Position numbers and translations under genes: made by a program. A stretch of 64,000 nucleotides of DNA from Beijerinckiaceae bacterium (lineage in GTDB: Bacteria; Pseudomonadota; Alphaproteobacteria; Rhizobiales; Beijerinckiaceae): contig CANJNI010000006.1 of NCBI GenBank assembly GCA_947475995.1, positions 87,325 through 151,324 of the forward strand, read 5' to 3'. The notes beneath the pieces are model-generated. The model was not told where the DNA came from, did no database searches, and saw only the letters and a program-made list of their open reading frames with translations. Positions 1 to 8,337 of this stretch are shown here, in pieces (position 1 is the first letter of the stretch; the number at the start of each line of letters is the position of its first letter).

Positions 1-1
1 G

Positions 2-118
2 CTCGCCAGCGGGGATCACGAAATCATCATCGGAGACGTGGTGGACTGCATGCATCGCGACGGCGACCCGCTGGTCTTCTTCGCAGGAAAGTATGGGCTT
101 ATCGAAATGCGCGCCTGA
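2..118 (+). CDS. flavin reductase family protein, C-terminal fragment (cut by window edge)
   Basis: Frame 2 reads into the window and stops at TGA 116-118. The 38 visible residues (LASGDHEIIIGDVV..., then PLVFFAGKYG) match the C-terminal end of HpaC-like FMN reductase domains, where GDH.I..G.V is followed by PLv...G.YG. Such proteins supply reduced flavin to two-component monooxygenases or reduce flavin with NAD(P)H. The binding-protein gene starts about 30 bases downstream on the same strand, so both may belong to one catabolic operon. The N-terminus lies outside the window and the partner oxygenase is not visible. The minus-strand ORF over this stretch is a shadow. Confidence 0.65.
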   Translation, partial: LASGDHEIIIGDVVDCMHRDGDPLVFFAGKYGLIEMRA

Positions 119-148
119 GCGCGAATAAACGTCAAAGGGGAGGCGCAT

Positions 149-1195
149 ATGACAGATCGTAAAGGACAAAACCGCCGTAAAGTTCTTCTGGGTGGCGCAA
201 GCGTCGTGGGCGGCATTTGCATGCCGGCCATCGTCTCCGCCGTCGCGCAGACGAAATACAAGGTGAAGATCATCAACACTGCGTCGAACACCGTCCAGAC
301 GATGCAGGAACTGGTGAAGCAACTCGGCTATCTGGACGAATTCGGCCTTGAAGTTGAAGCGTTGAACGTTTCCGACGGCAGCAAGGTGATGGCCTCGCTG
401 ATCAGCGGCGAGGTGGACGCCGTGATGTTGTCCGGTTTCTCGCAAGTCGTGCCGGCCATCGAGAAGGGCGCGCGGCTCAAGATAATGGCCGGGGCTCTTC
501 TGAAATCCAATTCAATGATCTACACCGCGAAGTCCGACGTGCATTCGGTGAAGGACCTGATGGGCAAGACCATCGGGACGGGCGCGGTCGGCTCCAGTCT
601 CCATACGCTCGTGACAGCGCTTCTGCGCAAGAACGGCATTGAGGAAAGTCAGGTCAAGTTCCTCAACGTCGGCAGCGGAACCGACGTGTTCAAGGCCGTC
701 GCGGCGGGCATCGTGGACGCGGGTCCGTCTCAGGTCGAGTTTCAGGATCAGGCCGCCAAGCTGAACATCAAGGCGCTTCCGGATGGGAAATTCTGGGAAC
801 AACTGCCTGAATATTCCGATCAGGGTTCGTTCACCGCAGACCGCACCATCGCGTCCAGACGCGACGCGATTGTTCGTCTGCTGGCGGCCTACGGGAAGAT
901 GTATCGCTTCGTATGCGCTCCTGGGTCTAAGGAGGCCTACATCAAGGCGCGTGTTGCGGCGCTTGGCGCCAAGGCAGACATTCCGGGCGGCGAGGCGCTC
1001 TGGCAGTTCATGCAGGATTTCCAGCCCTACGCGCTGAATCTCACGCTAACTGAAGCGCGCATTGCGGTGACGCAAAAGATCAATATCGAACAGGGCGTCC
1101 AGAAAACCAATCTGCCATACGACAGGGTTGTCGATGCTTCGCTGGCGCGTGACGCTGTCGCGATGCTCGGCGGTCCGGTCAACCATCCGGGCTGA
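149..1195 (+). CDS. ABC-type substrate-binding protein, NMT1/SsuA-like, Tat-exported
   Basis: 348 aa. The N-terminus carries a twin-arginine signal (NRRKVLLGG followed by a hydrophobic stretch and a cleavage-like AVAQ), so the protein should be exported folded to the periplasm. The mature part has the NMT1/SsuA type II binding-protein pattern: SGEVDAVMLSG, VPAIEKGA, a K-x-L-x-GKTIG motif and a VDAGPS motif. It would bind a small organic ligand for an ABC importer. A Shine-Dalgarno AGGGGAGG lies just before ATG 149. No permease or ATPase gene is nearby, so it is an orphan. It is clearly paralogous to the protein at 5746-6768. An SDR follows 14 bases downstream. Ligand unknown. Confidence 0.8.
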   Translation: MTDRKGQNRRKVLLGGASVVGGICMPAIVSAVAQTKYKVKIINTASNTVQTMQELVKQLGYLDEFGLEVEALNVSDGSKVMASLISGEVDAVMLSGFSQVVPAIEKGARLKIMAGALLKSNSMIYTAKSDVHSVKDLMGKTIGTGAVGSSLHTLVTALLRKNGIEESQVKFLNVGSGTDVFKAVAAGIVDAGPSQVEFQDQAAKLNIKALPDGKFWEQLPEYSDQGSFTADRTIASRRDAIVRLLAAYGKMYRFVCAPGSKEAYIKARVAALGAKADIPGGEALWQFMQDFQPYALNLTLTEARIAVTQKINIEQGVQKTNLPYDRVVDASLARDAVAMLGGPVNHPG

Positions 1196-1209
1196 AGGAT
1201 CAAGCATTC

Positions 1210-1953
1210 ATGACCAATCGCGTTGCGCTGGTTACCGGCGGTTCCTACGGCATCGGCGCAGCAGCGGCGATCACTTTGGCGCGCGACGGCTGCGATGTGG
1301 CCGTCGCTGATCTTCGGCGTGAAACACTCGTCGATACGGTGAAGAGCATCGAGGCGCTTGGGCGTCGCGCTGTTGCGGTCGAACTGGATCTGCGCGAACA
1401 GGCCAGCATTGAAGCCGCAGTCGGTGCAGCGGTCATGGAACTCGGAACGATTGATGTTCTGGTGAATAATGCAGGCGTGCCGCAGCGCAAGGCTGCGCTC
1501 GACGTCACTCGCCAGGACTGGTCGCTGGTGATGGAGGTCAACCTCGCCGGTACATTCTTCATGTCGCAGGCGGCGGGTCGCTACTGGATCGAGTCACGCA
1601 AGGCCGGAGCCATCGTGAGCGTGGCTTCCACCCACGGAATTGTCGGCCTCGCCATGAGCACGACCTACGGCGTCTCCAAGGCTGGCGTCAGTCACATGAC
1701 GCGGATGCTGGCGATCGAATGGGCGCAATACGGCATAAGGGTGAACGCGATTGCGCCTGCGTCTACCGAGACGCCGACCCGGACCGGCCTCTCGGACCCG
1801 TCGAAGCGTGATCTTTTCCTCGCGCGCATTCCGCTCAACCGCTTCGGCTCCGTGCAGGATATGGCTGAGGCGATTGCATATCTTGCCGGCGAAAAAGCCG
1901 GCTTCGTGACCGGGCAGACGCTTGTCGTCGATGGCGGCCTCACGTCGCAGTAG
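1210..1953 (+). CDS. short-chain dehydrogenase/reductase (SDR)
   Basis: 247 aa, classical SDR length. It shows the nucleotide-binding TGGSYGIG near the N-terminus, NNAG around residue 87, the catalytic Ser in VSVASTHG, the YGVSK catalytic motif (Y..xK), and the C-terminal TGQTLVVDGG. It should be a cytoplasmic NAD(P)-dependent oxidoreductase acting on a hydroxyl or keto group. It sits between a binding protein (14 bp upstream) and a hydantoin-racemase-like gene (19 bp downstream), so it probably processes the imported compound. The exact substrate cannot be inferred. Confidence 0.85.
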   Translation: MTNRVALVTGGSYGIGAAAAITLARDGCDVAVADLRRETLVDTVKSIEALGRRAVAVELDLREQASIEAAVGAAVMELGTIDVLVNNAGVPQRKAALDVTRQDWSLVMEVNLAGTFFMSQAAGRYWIESRKAGAIVSVASTHGIVGLAMSTTYGVSKAGVSHMTRMLAIEWAQYGIRVNAIAPASTETPTRTGLSDPSKRDLFLARIPLNRFGSVQDMAEAIAYLAGEKAGFVTGQTLVVDGGLTSQ

Positions 1954-1972
1954 TCAATTCTGGAGCAATCGA

Positions 1973-2845
1973 ATGTCGGACCAGGCGGCGGCGCCGAAGA
2001 AATATCGCTTTCTTCTCATTCAGGCGTTCCGCCTGCCGGAAGACTCGCCCTATCTGCATCGCAAGCTGACGGGTCCGAAAGAAACGACCCTCATGAACTT
2101 CAACACCCTCGCGCCCATTCTGTCCGATGTGGATTGGGATGTGCATCCGGGCGCACTCACCACTTATGGCAACTGGCCTGTCGAGACGCGTGAGGAGTTC
2201 GCCTATTCGGCGGCGGCGCGTCTCCCGCTCGTGCGGGAGGCTTGCGAGAGCGGCAAATACAACGGGATCGTCCTGCTGGGCGGCGGCGAGCCGGGATTTC
2301 AGGAGTCGCGCGAAATCGGACGCCGCTACCGGATTCCGGTCACCTCCTGCGCATTCTCGCAGATGCATGTGGCGACGATGCTGGGCAACAAGTTCAGTAT
2401 CATCGACCTCTCCGAAAATCATAATATGTACTACTACAATCTTGTCGTTCAGCACCGTATGACAGATCGCTGCGCGTCGATCCGCTCTCTCAACTTTCCG
2501 CATGAGCGTCCCGGTTGCGACCCGGTGCGGCCATTGCATGTCGAGCGCGACAAGGCGCGGCGCGGCGAACGATCCGAGGCGGTGGAAGAGGCGGTGGCAG
2601 CTGCGGTCGCGGCCATAGAGGAGGACGGCGCCGAGGTGATCACGTTCGGATGCTCGGGCTCGTTCTGGCTTCAGCCCTTTGTTGAAAAGCGTCTGCACGA
2701 AATGGGGTGGGAAGTGCCGGTGCTGGAAGGCTATCGTTGCGCGATCACGCTCGCCAAGATGATGGTCGATCTCGGTGTCGACGCCAGTGGTCTGATGTTC
2801 CCGGGCGAACGCCCGAAGCAGTGGCGTCGCAAAAAGGTTTTTTGA
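1973..2845 (+). CDS. hydantoin racemase-like protein (Asp/Glu racemase superfamily)
   Basis: 290 aa from ATG 1973; the ORF track starts earlier, but those codons overlap the upstream SDR, and GGAG sits ahead of this ATG. Two cysteines are placed as in HyuE-type cofactor-independent racemases: one in PVTSCAFSQM and one in ITFGCSGSFW, each in a small-residue loop. The family uses two Cys as acid and base to invert an alpha carbon. LGGGEPGFQESREIGRR resembles the stretch before the first Cys in HyuE. It is last in the 149-2845 operon and acts in the cytosol. The C-terminus is basic (PKQWRRKKVF). Racemase versus isomerase activity cannot be decided. Confidence 0.65.
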   Translation: MSDQAAAPKKYRFLLIQAFRLPEDSPYLHRKLTGPKETTLMNFNTLAPILSDVDWDVHPGALTTYGNWPVETREEFAYSAAARLPLVREACESGKYNGIVLLGGGEPGFQESREIGRRYRIPVTSCAFSQMHVATMLGNKFSIIDLSENHNMYYYNLVVQHRMTDRCASIRSLNFPHERPGCDPVRPLHVERDKARRGERSEAVEEAVAAAVAAIEEDGAEVITFGCSGSFWLQPFVEKRLHEMGWEVPVLEGYRCAITLAKMMVDLGVDASGLMFPGERPKQWRRKKVF

Positions 2846-3083
2846 GGAAGGCTGATAAGTGTTCTGCACGGTCCGCTGCGTCGGACTGCGTAATCTTCGC
2901 CCCCGCGATCGGATGAATGTTCAAAGTTGGTCTGCATCAATCAGTCTTGGCGGGAGTGCCGGAGTCGGCATGTTCGTCAGGATGCTTTGATCTTGCAATT
3001 TACGCGCAGGACTCCCTCAAAAAGCAGCTTGGAAAGGGATTGGTTTGTGCTAAGCTCATTCCACAATAGTGGGAGCGAAACTC

Positions 3084-4325
3084 ATGGACGCCGCCTCCGA
3101 TCCAAGCCTCCGTCATCTTCGAGTTTTCGAGATGGTGTCGAGATTGCAGGGTGTCCGCAAGGCTGCAGACGCGGTCCACATGAGCCAGCCTGCCGTCACT
3201 CAGGCGATAACCAAACTTGAATCGCAGGTTGGTGCGACCCTTTTTGAGCGGCGCAGCAAGGGCACCTACCTCAGCCCCGAGGGAGAAATTTTCGTAGCGC
3301 GCATCCGGTTGATGTTCGCGCAGATCGAGGAGGCGCTCGGGGCCTTCGGGGTTGCTTCCACCAAGGTGCGTTCTCTGGCGATGGTGGCCGAGCGGATTAC
3401 GCGCCCGCAGATCCGTGGTCTCTCGGCGATTGCCGATGGTCGTTCGTTTGCAGACGCTGCACGCAAGATCGGCATATCCCAGGCTTCGCTCCACCGTGCT
3501 GCGCGTGAACTGGAACGCAATCTCGGCAAGCCGCTGTTTCACAATACAGCTTCCGGGGTCATTACCACGCGCGGCGGCGCGGAACTGGCGCGGCGTCTGT
3601 CGCTCGCCATGCGTGAAATCGAATGGGGCGTCGAGGAAATTCAGGCCGCGGCCGGGGTCCGCGGCGGTCAGTTGCGCATCGGGGCGCTGCCGCTCGCAGG
3701 AAGTTTTCTGCTGGCTCCGGTAATCAATGAAATCACCCGGATGTTTCCGGACGTACAGGTGCAGGTTCGCACAGGCGACGGCGCGTTGCTGGCCCGCAGT
3801 CTGCAACTCGGCGACATCGATTTCGTCGTCGGGATGGTGAGGGCGAGCGTCGATCCTGCCGAGATCGAGCAGGAGGAACTCGTTTCGTCACCCTATGTGG
3901 TCGTGGCCCGCCGGGGCCATCCGTTGACGCGAAAGAGCCGGCTGTCCCTGTCCGATCTCGAGCGCTACGAATGGATTGCGCCGATGGCGGGCGCGGCGCG
4001 AAGGGCCGCTTTCGACGAGCTTTTCAATACGATGAAGCGCAAGCCTTCCGCCAATGTCGAAACCTATACGCTTTCGACCATTCGGCTGCTGCTGGAGGAT
4101 AGCGACCGTCTGGCTTTGCTCAGCCGTTTTGAATTCGAGTACGAGAAAGGCGCAGGCGTGCTGACAGCGCTTCCGATCCTTCCGATTCAGAAAGAACATG
4201 CGGTGGGAGTTTCCCGGCGCGTGAAATGGACGCCGACCGCGTTGCATTTGACGTTTCTCGATCTGGTGCGTCGTCATGCGGCGAAAATTGCCGCGCAGAA
4301 CGCGCCCAAGCGCAAGGCGGCCTGA
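3084..4325 (+). CDS. LysR-type regulator with two tandem DNA-binding domains
   Basis: 413 aa, about 100 longer than a usual LysR protein. ATG 3084 is preferred over GTG 3069 because GGGAGCG sits 7-8 bases upstream. Residues about 10-67 form a typical LysR winged helix (VRKAADAVHMSQPAVTQAI, then GATLFERRSKG). Residues about 108-167 repeat the pattern in diverged form (FADAARKIGISQASLHRAA, then GKPLFHNTASG). The substrate domain starts near residue 195 (GQLRIGALPLAGSF). It probably controls the flanking same-strand catabolic operons. The gap upstream (2846-3083) is its likely promoter region. The double domain is real sequence, not a frameshift. Confidence 0.85.
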   Translation: MDAASDPSLRHLRVFEMVSRLQGVRKAADAVHMSQPAVTQAITKLESQVGATLFERRSKGTYLSPEGEIFVARIRLMFAQIEEALGAFGVASTKVRSLAMVAERITRPQIRGLSAIADGRSFADAARKIGISQASLHRAARELERNLGKPLFHNTASGVITTRGGAELARRLSLAMREIEWGVEEIQAAAGVRGGQLRIGALPLAGSFLLAPVINEITRMFPDVQVQVRTGDGALLARSLQLGDIDFVVGMVRASVDPAEIEQEELVSSPYVVVARRGHPLTRKSRLSLSDLERYEWIAPMAGAARRAAFDELFNTMKRKPSANVETYTLSTIRLLLEDSDRLALLSRFEFEYEKGAGVLTALPILPIQKEHAVGVSRRVKWTPTALHLTFLDLVRRHAAKIAAQNAPKRKAA

Positions 4326-4350
4326 CGGCGCCATCTCTGCAGGGGAAAAC

Positions 4351-4545
4351 ATGCCGGAAATCTTTGTTTACGCTGTCGAAGGCAAGAGCGTCGAACAGAA
4401 GCGCAGGCTCGTGCGGGCCATCACGGACGCCATGGTGAAGGAATTCGGGGCGCGGGAGCAGGCCGTGATGGTGCAGATCATCGAGTCGCCCAAGCACAAC
4501 AAGGCCAAGGGCGGGGTCCTGTTCTCCGACGCGCCGCCGCCCTGA
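4351..4545 (+). CDS. 4-oxalocrotonate tautomerase family enzyme
   Basis: 64 aa, the normal size of a 4-OT subunit. The true start is ATG 4351, preceded by AGGGGAAAAC, because it places Pro directly after the initiator Met (MPEIFVYAVEG); that Pro becomes the N-terminal catalytic base after Met removal. The track ORF adds 25 non-homologous residues. The protein would tautomerise 2-hydroxymuconate-like enols as a cytosolic oligomer. It lies 25 bases after the LysR gene and before an amidohydrolase, fitting an aromatic or dicarboxylate breakdown context. Confidence 0.85.
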   Translation: MPEIFVYAVEGKSVEQKRRLVRAITDAMVKEFGAREQAVMVQIIESPKHNKAKGGVLFSDAPPP

Positions 4546-4703
4546 CGCCCAAAAATGATCGACGGGGACCAGGTTCCTATAGGACCGTGACTTCGGGGAG
4601 CTGCACAATGCTGCCTTGGGTCGCGCGTCCAGTTCCGGATTTACCGTCGGCTGACGACCGGACGCGCGATGCTGCAAATTGTGAAACGTCCAGGTCAGGA
4701 AAC

Positions 4704-5561
4704 ATGAACGAACCCGTTATCGACATTCATCCCCATATCGTGTCGCATGATACGGACCGTTATCCGATCACACCCATCGGGGGTACGCGGTCGGACTGGT
4801 CGAAGGAGCGGTCGGTTACTTTCGGTGAACTCGTCTCCGCCATGGACGACGCCAACGTGATCAAGGCTGCGATCGTTCATTCGTCTACCACCTACGGATT
4901 CAACAACGATCTCGTCGCCGACGTACTGGAAGGCCAGAAGAGCCGTTTCACCGGCGTTTTTTCCGTGAACATCACCCAGCCTGACGCGCCGGAAAGAATT
5001 CGCCATTGGCATTCGCGCGGCATGACCGGGATGCGCATCTACGTGCGCGGCACCACCATCAAGGAAGCATGGCTGGCGATTGACGATCCTGCTTTCGCGC
5101 CTTCGTGGAAGACCGTTGCTGACCTTGGCATGTCCATGTGCGTCAACGTGCTGGCCAAGCCGGTCGGAATCCAGCAGATCCGCAATTGCCTCGAAGCCTA
5201 TCCGTCGGTGCCTTTGATCGTCGATCATCTCGGTCGCCCGCCGATCGAGGATGGTCCTCCCTATGAACTGGCCAAGCCGTGGTTCGAATTGGCGAAGTAC
5301 AAAAATCTGTACCTCAAGCTGACACCATCCGGCCTCGAGGCGGTCCATCAGGGCAAGGCCGACAAGAAGAGCTACATTTCCAAACTGGTCGAGGTTTTCG
5401 GCGCTGACCATATCGCGTGGGGATCGAACTTCCCCTCCAGCCCGGGCAGTTTGCGGGATATTGTCGCCGAGGCGCACACGGATCTCGCGCACCTGAAGAC
5501 GGAAGATCGCGACTGGATTTTCCGTAAGACAGCCCAGAAGCTTTATCCCTCGCTCGCGTAA
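4704..5561 (+). CDS. amidohydrolase family protein (amidohydrolase_2, TIM barrel)
   Basis: 285 aa from ATG 4704 (CAGGAAAC just upstream). It begins with the metal-binding H-x-H of this family (IDIHPHIVSHD) and continues with VDHLGRPP (metal/catalytic His) and HIAWGSNFPSS near the C-terminus. In many relatives the last motif is GSDxP with a metal-ligand Asp; here it is Asn, a variant also known in the family. Expected reactions are hydrolysis of a lactone or ring, or decarboxylation, as in the ACMSD/LigI/GLI group. It is in line with the tautomerase upstream and a binding protein downstream. Substrate unknown. Confidence 0.8.
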   Translation: MNEPVIDIHPHIVSHDTDRYPITPIGGTRSDWSKERSVTFGELVSAMDDANVIKAAIVHSSTTYGFNNDLVADVLEGQKSRFTGVFSVNITQPDAPERIRHWHSRGMTGMRIYVRGTTIKEAWLAIDDPAFAPSWKTVADLGMSMCVNVLAKPVGIQQIRNCLEAYPSVPLIVDHLGRPPIEDGPPYELAKPWFELAKYKNLYLKLTPSGLEAVHQGKADKKSYISKLVEVFGADHIAWGSNFPSSPGSLRDIVAEAHTDLAHLKTEDRDWIFRKTAQKLYPSLA

Positions 5562-5745
5562 ACTGGCCGGGACCGTCATCCTGATTGGCCAATAATGCGC
5601 AGGGAGTGAGCTGGCCCGAGGCCGCGGAGTCCTGCTTCATTCGCGAATTACTTATTGCGACCGCAGCCGATTTTATTGGCTGCGCGGCAGGACAGGGGCG
5701 ACCTTCGGGAGCTTGACAAATAGCGTTACATTCCGGGAGCGAACG

Positions 5746-6768
5746 ATGAGTGAAGGTTTTCGCGCGGGCGTCCATCGCCGGGCATTTCTGGGCCTTGCCG
5801 GCGCGGTGACGGCGCAGACGGTGTTTCCGCGCTTCGCCTTTGCGGCGGACCCCATAGGGGTTCGGGTCGTGACCAATGGCGGAGTTGAAAATGCCACCAT
5901 CCAGAGCGTTCTCAGCCAGCAGAAGTTTCTGGATTCAGTTGGAGTCGCGCAGACGCTCGTCAATGTGAACACTCCGGTTGCGACGCTGGAAGCTCTCGTC
6001 GACAATCGCGCAGAGATCTGTGTCGTTTCCGGTTTCAACGGCTTGCTGCCCGCCATCGAAAAGGGCGCACCCGTGAAGGTCGTAGGCGCTGCTGCACAGA
6101 CTCCGGCGCTTGCGGTCTATTCGTCGAACAAGGACGTCAGGAAAGCTGCCGATCTGGTCGGCAAGACGGTGGGAATAGGTCCTAACAATGGACTTCTGCA
6201 TGTTGTGGCGCTTGCGCTTCTTAAGGCGAAGGGAGTCGACGCGGCCGGCGTGAAGTTCGTCAACATCGGCAGCAACGCCGAAGTGTATCAGGCAGTGAAG
6301 GCCGGCAAGGTCGACGCGGGTCCGTCGGATGTCTCGAATGCGGCGGACGCGGAGAAATCGGGCCTCAGCATGTTGAGCGACGGCAAGCTGTGGGTCGAGC
6401 TGCCGAATTACCCGTACCAACTTGCCTATGCATCCGACAAGGCCATCAAGGATAACCGCGACGGTCTGGTCCGCGCGCTCGCCGCCTACGGCAAGGTGTT
6501 TCGCTTCATCTCCGCAGCGGATTCGCGCGCGGCCTATGAAGAAGCCCGGAAGGCAGCCAACAATGGCGTGGCCGCCCCGGCGGCGCTCGACGCCTGGAAT
6601 TACGTTCAGGCCAACAAGCCTTACGCAGGCACGCCGGAGACGAGCCGCGAGCGGCTCGACTATCTCCAGCAATTGCACGTTTCGCTCGGGTTGCAGAAGG
6701 AAGTGCTGCCGCTCGAAAGGATTGCCGATCTGTCGCTGGCGCGCGACGCCGTGCGGTTGATGGGCTGA
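5746..6768 (+). CDS. ABC-type substrate-binding protein, NMT1/SsuA-like, Tat-exported
   Basis: 340 aa from ATG 5746 (GGGAGCGAACG upstream); the TTG at 5713 is a less likely start. The signal contains VHRRAFLGLAG, a twin-arginine motif, then FAFAAD for cleavage. Mature-region blocks match the 149-1195 protein: VSGFNGLLPAIEKGA, LVGKTVGIG, VKFVNIGSNAEV and GKVDAGPSDV, so the two arose by duplication. It should bind a small organic ligand in the periplasm. The next gene starts 25 bases downstream. No permease or ATPase is visible in this part of the window. Confidence 0.8.
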   Translation: MSEGFRAGVHRRAFLGLAGAVTAQTVFPRFAFAADPIGVRVVTNGGVENATIQSVLSQQKFLDSVGVAQTLVNVNTPVATLEALVDNRAEICVVSGFNGLLPAIEKGAPVKVVGAAAQTPALAVYSSNKDVRKAADLVGKTVGIGPNNGLLHVVALALLKAKGVDAAGVKFVNIGSNAEVYQAVKAGKVDAGPSDVSNAADAEKSGLSMLSDGKLWVELPNYPYQLAYASDKAIKDNRDGLVRALAAYGKVFRFISAADSRAAYEEARKAANNGVAAPAALDAWNYVQANKPYAGTPETSRERLDYLQQLHVSLGLQKEVLPLERIADLSLARDAVRLMG

Positions 6769-6793
6769 CCTTTCCCCATTCAGGAGAAGAACC

Positions 6794-7693
6794 ATGGATT
6801 TTCCTTCCAGCGGTCCGGTGACCCTGCGAACCAACCTGTCTGAATATCCGGTGACGTCGGCCATTCGCAGCGGCGTCGTGTCGTCGCCAATCGTCAGGAT
6901 GGACTTCTGTGGTCCGCCCGTCGCGCATGATGGGTTCAAGGCCATGGTGCGCGAAAACAAGTACGATTGCGGCGAGCTCGCCATCGTGACCTATCTGCAG
7001 GCGCGTGTGTACAACAAGCCCTACGTGCTGCTGCCTACGCCGATCTCCGGTCGTTTCCAGCATCATGTCATCGGCTACAATGTCGATTTCGGAGACGTGA
7101 AGCCCAAGGATATCGAGGGCCACAAGGTCGGCGTGCGCACCTATGCGCAGACGACGTGCCTTTGGGCGCGCGGCATTCTGCAGCACGAATTCGGTGTCGA
7201 TCTCGACAAGGTCACCTGGATGACCATCGATGAAGGCCATCTGGCCGAATATGCAGATCCGCCGAACTGCGAGCGCCTGCCGAAAGGCTCGAAGCTCGAC
7301 GAGATGATGATGAAGGGCGAGCTGAAGGCGGCCATTCTGGGCGCCTATCTGCCGGATGATCCGCGCGTACGGTCGCTGGTTCCGAACCCGCAGGAAGCCG
7401 CCAAGGAATGGCATGCACGGATGGGGCTGATCCCGATCAACCACATGTTCGCCATTCACCGGGATCTGTCGAAGCAGCGTCCCGACGTCGTCAAGGAAAT
7501 TTTCCGCATGATCGTTGAAGGTCGCAAGCATGCGCCCGAAAAGGCGGTGGCGACCATTCCGCCGATCGGGCTTGAGGCGAACCGCAAGGGTCTGGAACTG
7601 GCGATCGACTGGGCCTATGAACAGAAGATCATTCCGCGCCGGCTAAGCGTCGACGAATTGTTCGACGATGTCACGGCCTCGCTGACGGCCTGA
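6794..7693 (+). CDS. 4,5-dihydroxyphthalate decarboxylase-like / PBP2-fold protein
   Basis: 299 aa, ATG 6794 after CAGGAGAAGAACC. There is no signal peptide. The text resembles the Pht5-like group of the periplasmic-binding-protein fold: FKAMVRENKYDCGELAIVTY parallels the FrrMVrdleFDvaEms.stY block of 4,5-dihydroxyphthalate decarboxylases, followed by LPTPISGRFQHH and a VGVRTYAQTTCLWARG motif. Pht5 is a cytosolic decarboxylase, but many relatives are annotated as ABC binding proteins. Absence of an export signal and the adjacent catabolic genes favour an enzyme. It is the last gene before a hairpin at 7720-7741. Confidence 0.65.
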   Translation: MDFPSSGPVTLRTNLSEYPVTSAIRSGVVSSPIVRMDFCGPPVAHDGFKAMVRENKYDCGELAIVTYLQARVYNKPYVLLPTPISGRFQHHVIGYNVDFGDVKPKDIEGHKVGVRTYAQTTCLWARGILQHEFGVDLDKVTWMTIDEGHLAEYADPPNCERLPKGSKLDEMMMKGELKAAILGAYLPDDPRVRSLVPNPQEAAKEWHARMGLIPINHMFAIHRDLSKQRPDVVKEIFRMIVEGRKHAPEKAVATIPPIGLEANRKGLELAIDWAYEQKIIPRRLSVDELFDDVTASLTA

Positions 7694-7719
7694 ACTGCAG
7701 CGACCACAGGCGCAAAGGA

Positions 7720-7750
7720 CGGACGGGCGCCAGCCTGTCCGTTTGCGTTT
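7720..7750 (+). terminator. probable intrinsic terminator after the 5746-7693 unit
   Basis: CGGACGGGC (7720-7728) pairs with GCCTGTCCG (7733-7741) over nine positions including one G-U, with loop GCCA, followed by the T-rich TTTGCGTTT. It lies 27 bases after the stop of the Pht5-like gene. The T-tract is interrupted, so efficiency is uncertain. Confidence 0.5.
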
Positions 7751-7822
7751 GGGCCTGCAGCGTGCCCGGGGGCTGATTATCGACTAGAGTTGCCAGGTTT
7801 CTGTGATTCGAAAGCGAACGAC

Positions 7823-8224
7823 ATGAAAATCCTGTCTGGCATCTTGCTCGGAGCATCATTGATCATGGCTGCATCAGGCGCATCCTCGGCCGAACTGAAA
7901 ATGGTCGACACAAAGGTCGGAACCGGCGCTGAAGCCGTGGCGGGCAAGAATATCGCCGTTCATTATGACGGTTACCTCAGCGACGGCGGCAAGAAGGGCC
8001 GCAAGTTCGACAGTTCGCGCGATCGCGGTCAGCCTTTCACGTTTGACCTGGGGGCAGGGCGCGTCATTCAGGGCTGGGAGCAAGGCTTCAAGGGAATGAA
8101 GGTAGGCGGGACGCGCACGCTCGTCATTCCGCCCGAGCTTGGCTATGGAGCGCGCGGCGCGGGCGGCGTCATTCCTCCCAATGCGGAGCTCATATTCGAC
8201 GTCGAACTGCTGGGCGTTCGCTGA
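7823..8224 (+). CDS. FKBP-type peptidyl-prolyl cis-trans isomerase, exported
   Basis: 133 aa from ATG 7823; the residues the track adds in front are not signal-like. MKILSGILLGASLIMAASG is a Sec signal ending ASSAE. The rest is one FKBP domain with VHYDGYLSDG, KKGRKFDSSRDR, VIQGWEQGFKGMKVGG and LGYGARGAGGVIPPNAEL, the standard FK506-binding-fold landmarks. It would catalyse prolyl isomerisation of periplasmic proteins. It stands alone, between the terminator at 7720 and the sensor kinase. Confidence 0.92.
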   Translation: MKILSGILLGASLIMAASGASSAELKMVDTKVGTGAEAVAGKNIAVHYDGYLSDGGKKGRKFDSSRDRGQPFTFDLGAGRVIQGWEQGFKGMKVGGTRTLVIPPELGYGARGAGGVIPPNAELIFDVELLGVR

Positions 8225-8337
8225 AGCAGGACGTTCAAGACAAGCCTGGCCGCGCAGTCGCGAACTGCTGCGGCTATGCTTGTTTGCCGGAACAACGCCG
8301 TCTAGTGTCGGGCCTCGCTGCCTGACCGGGACGTCTG

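Noticed and set aside
5662-5684. CGCAGCC/GGCTGCG hairpin upstream of the second NMT1-type gene
   Set aside because: Seven-base stem with a nine-base loop and no T-run; too weak to call a terminator or riboswitch.
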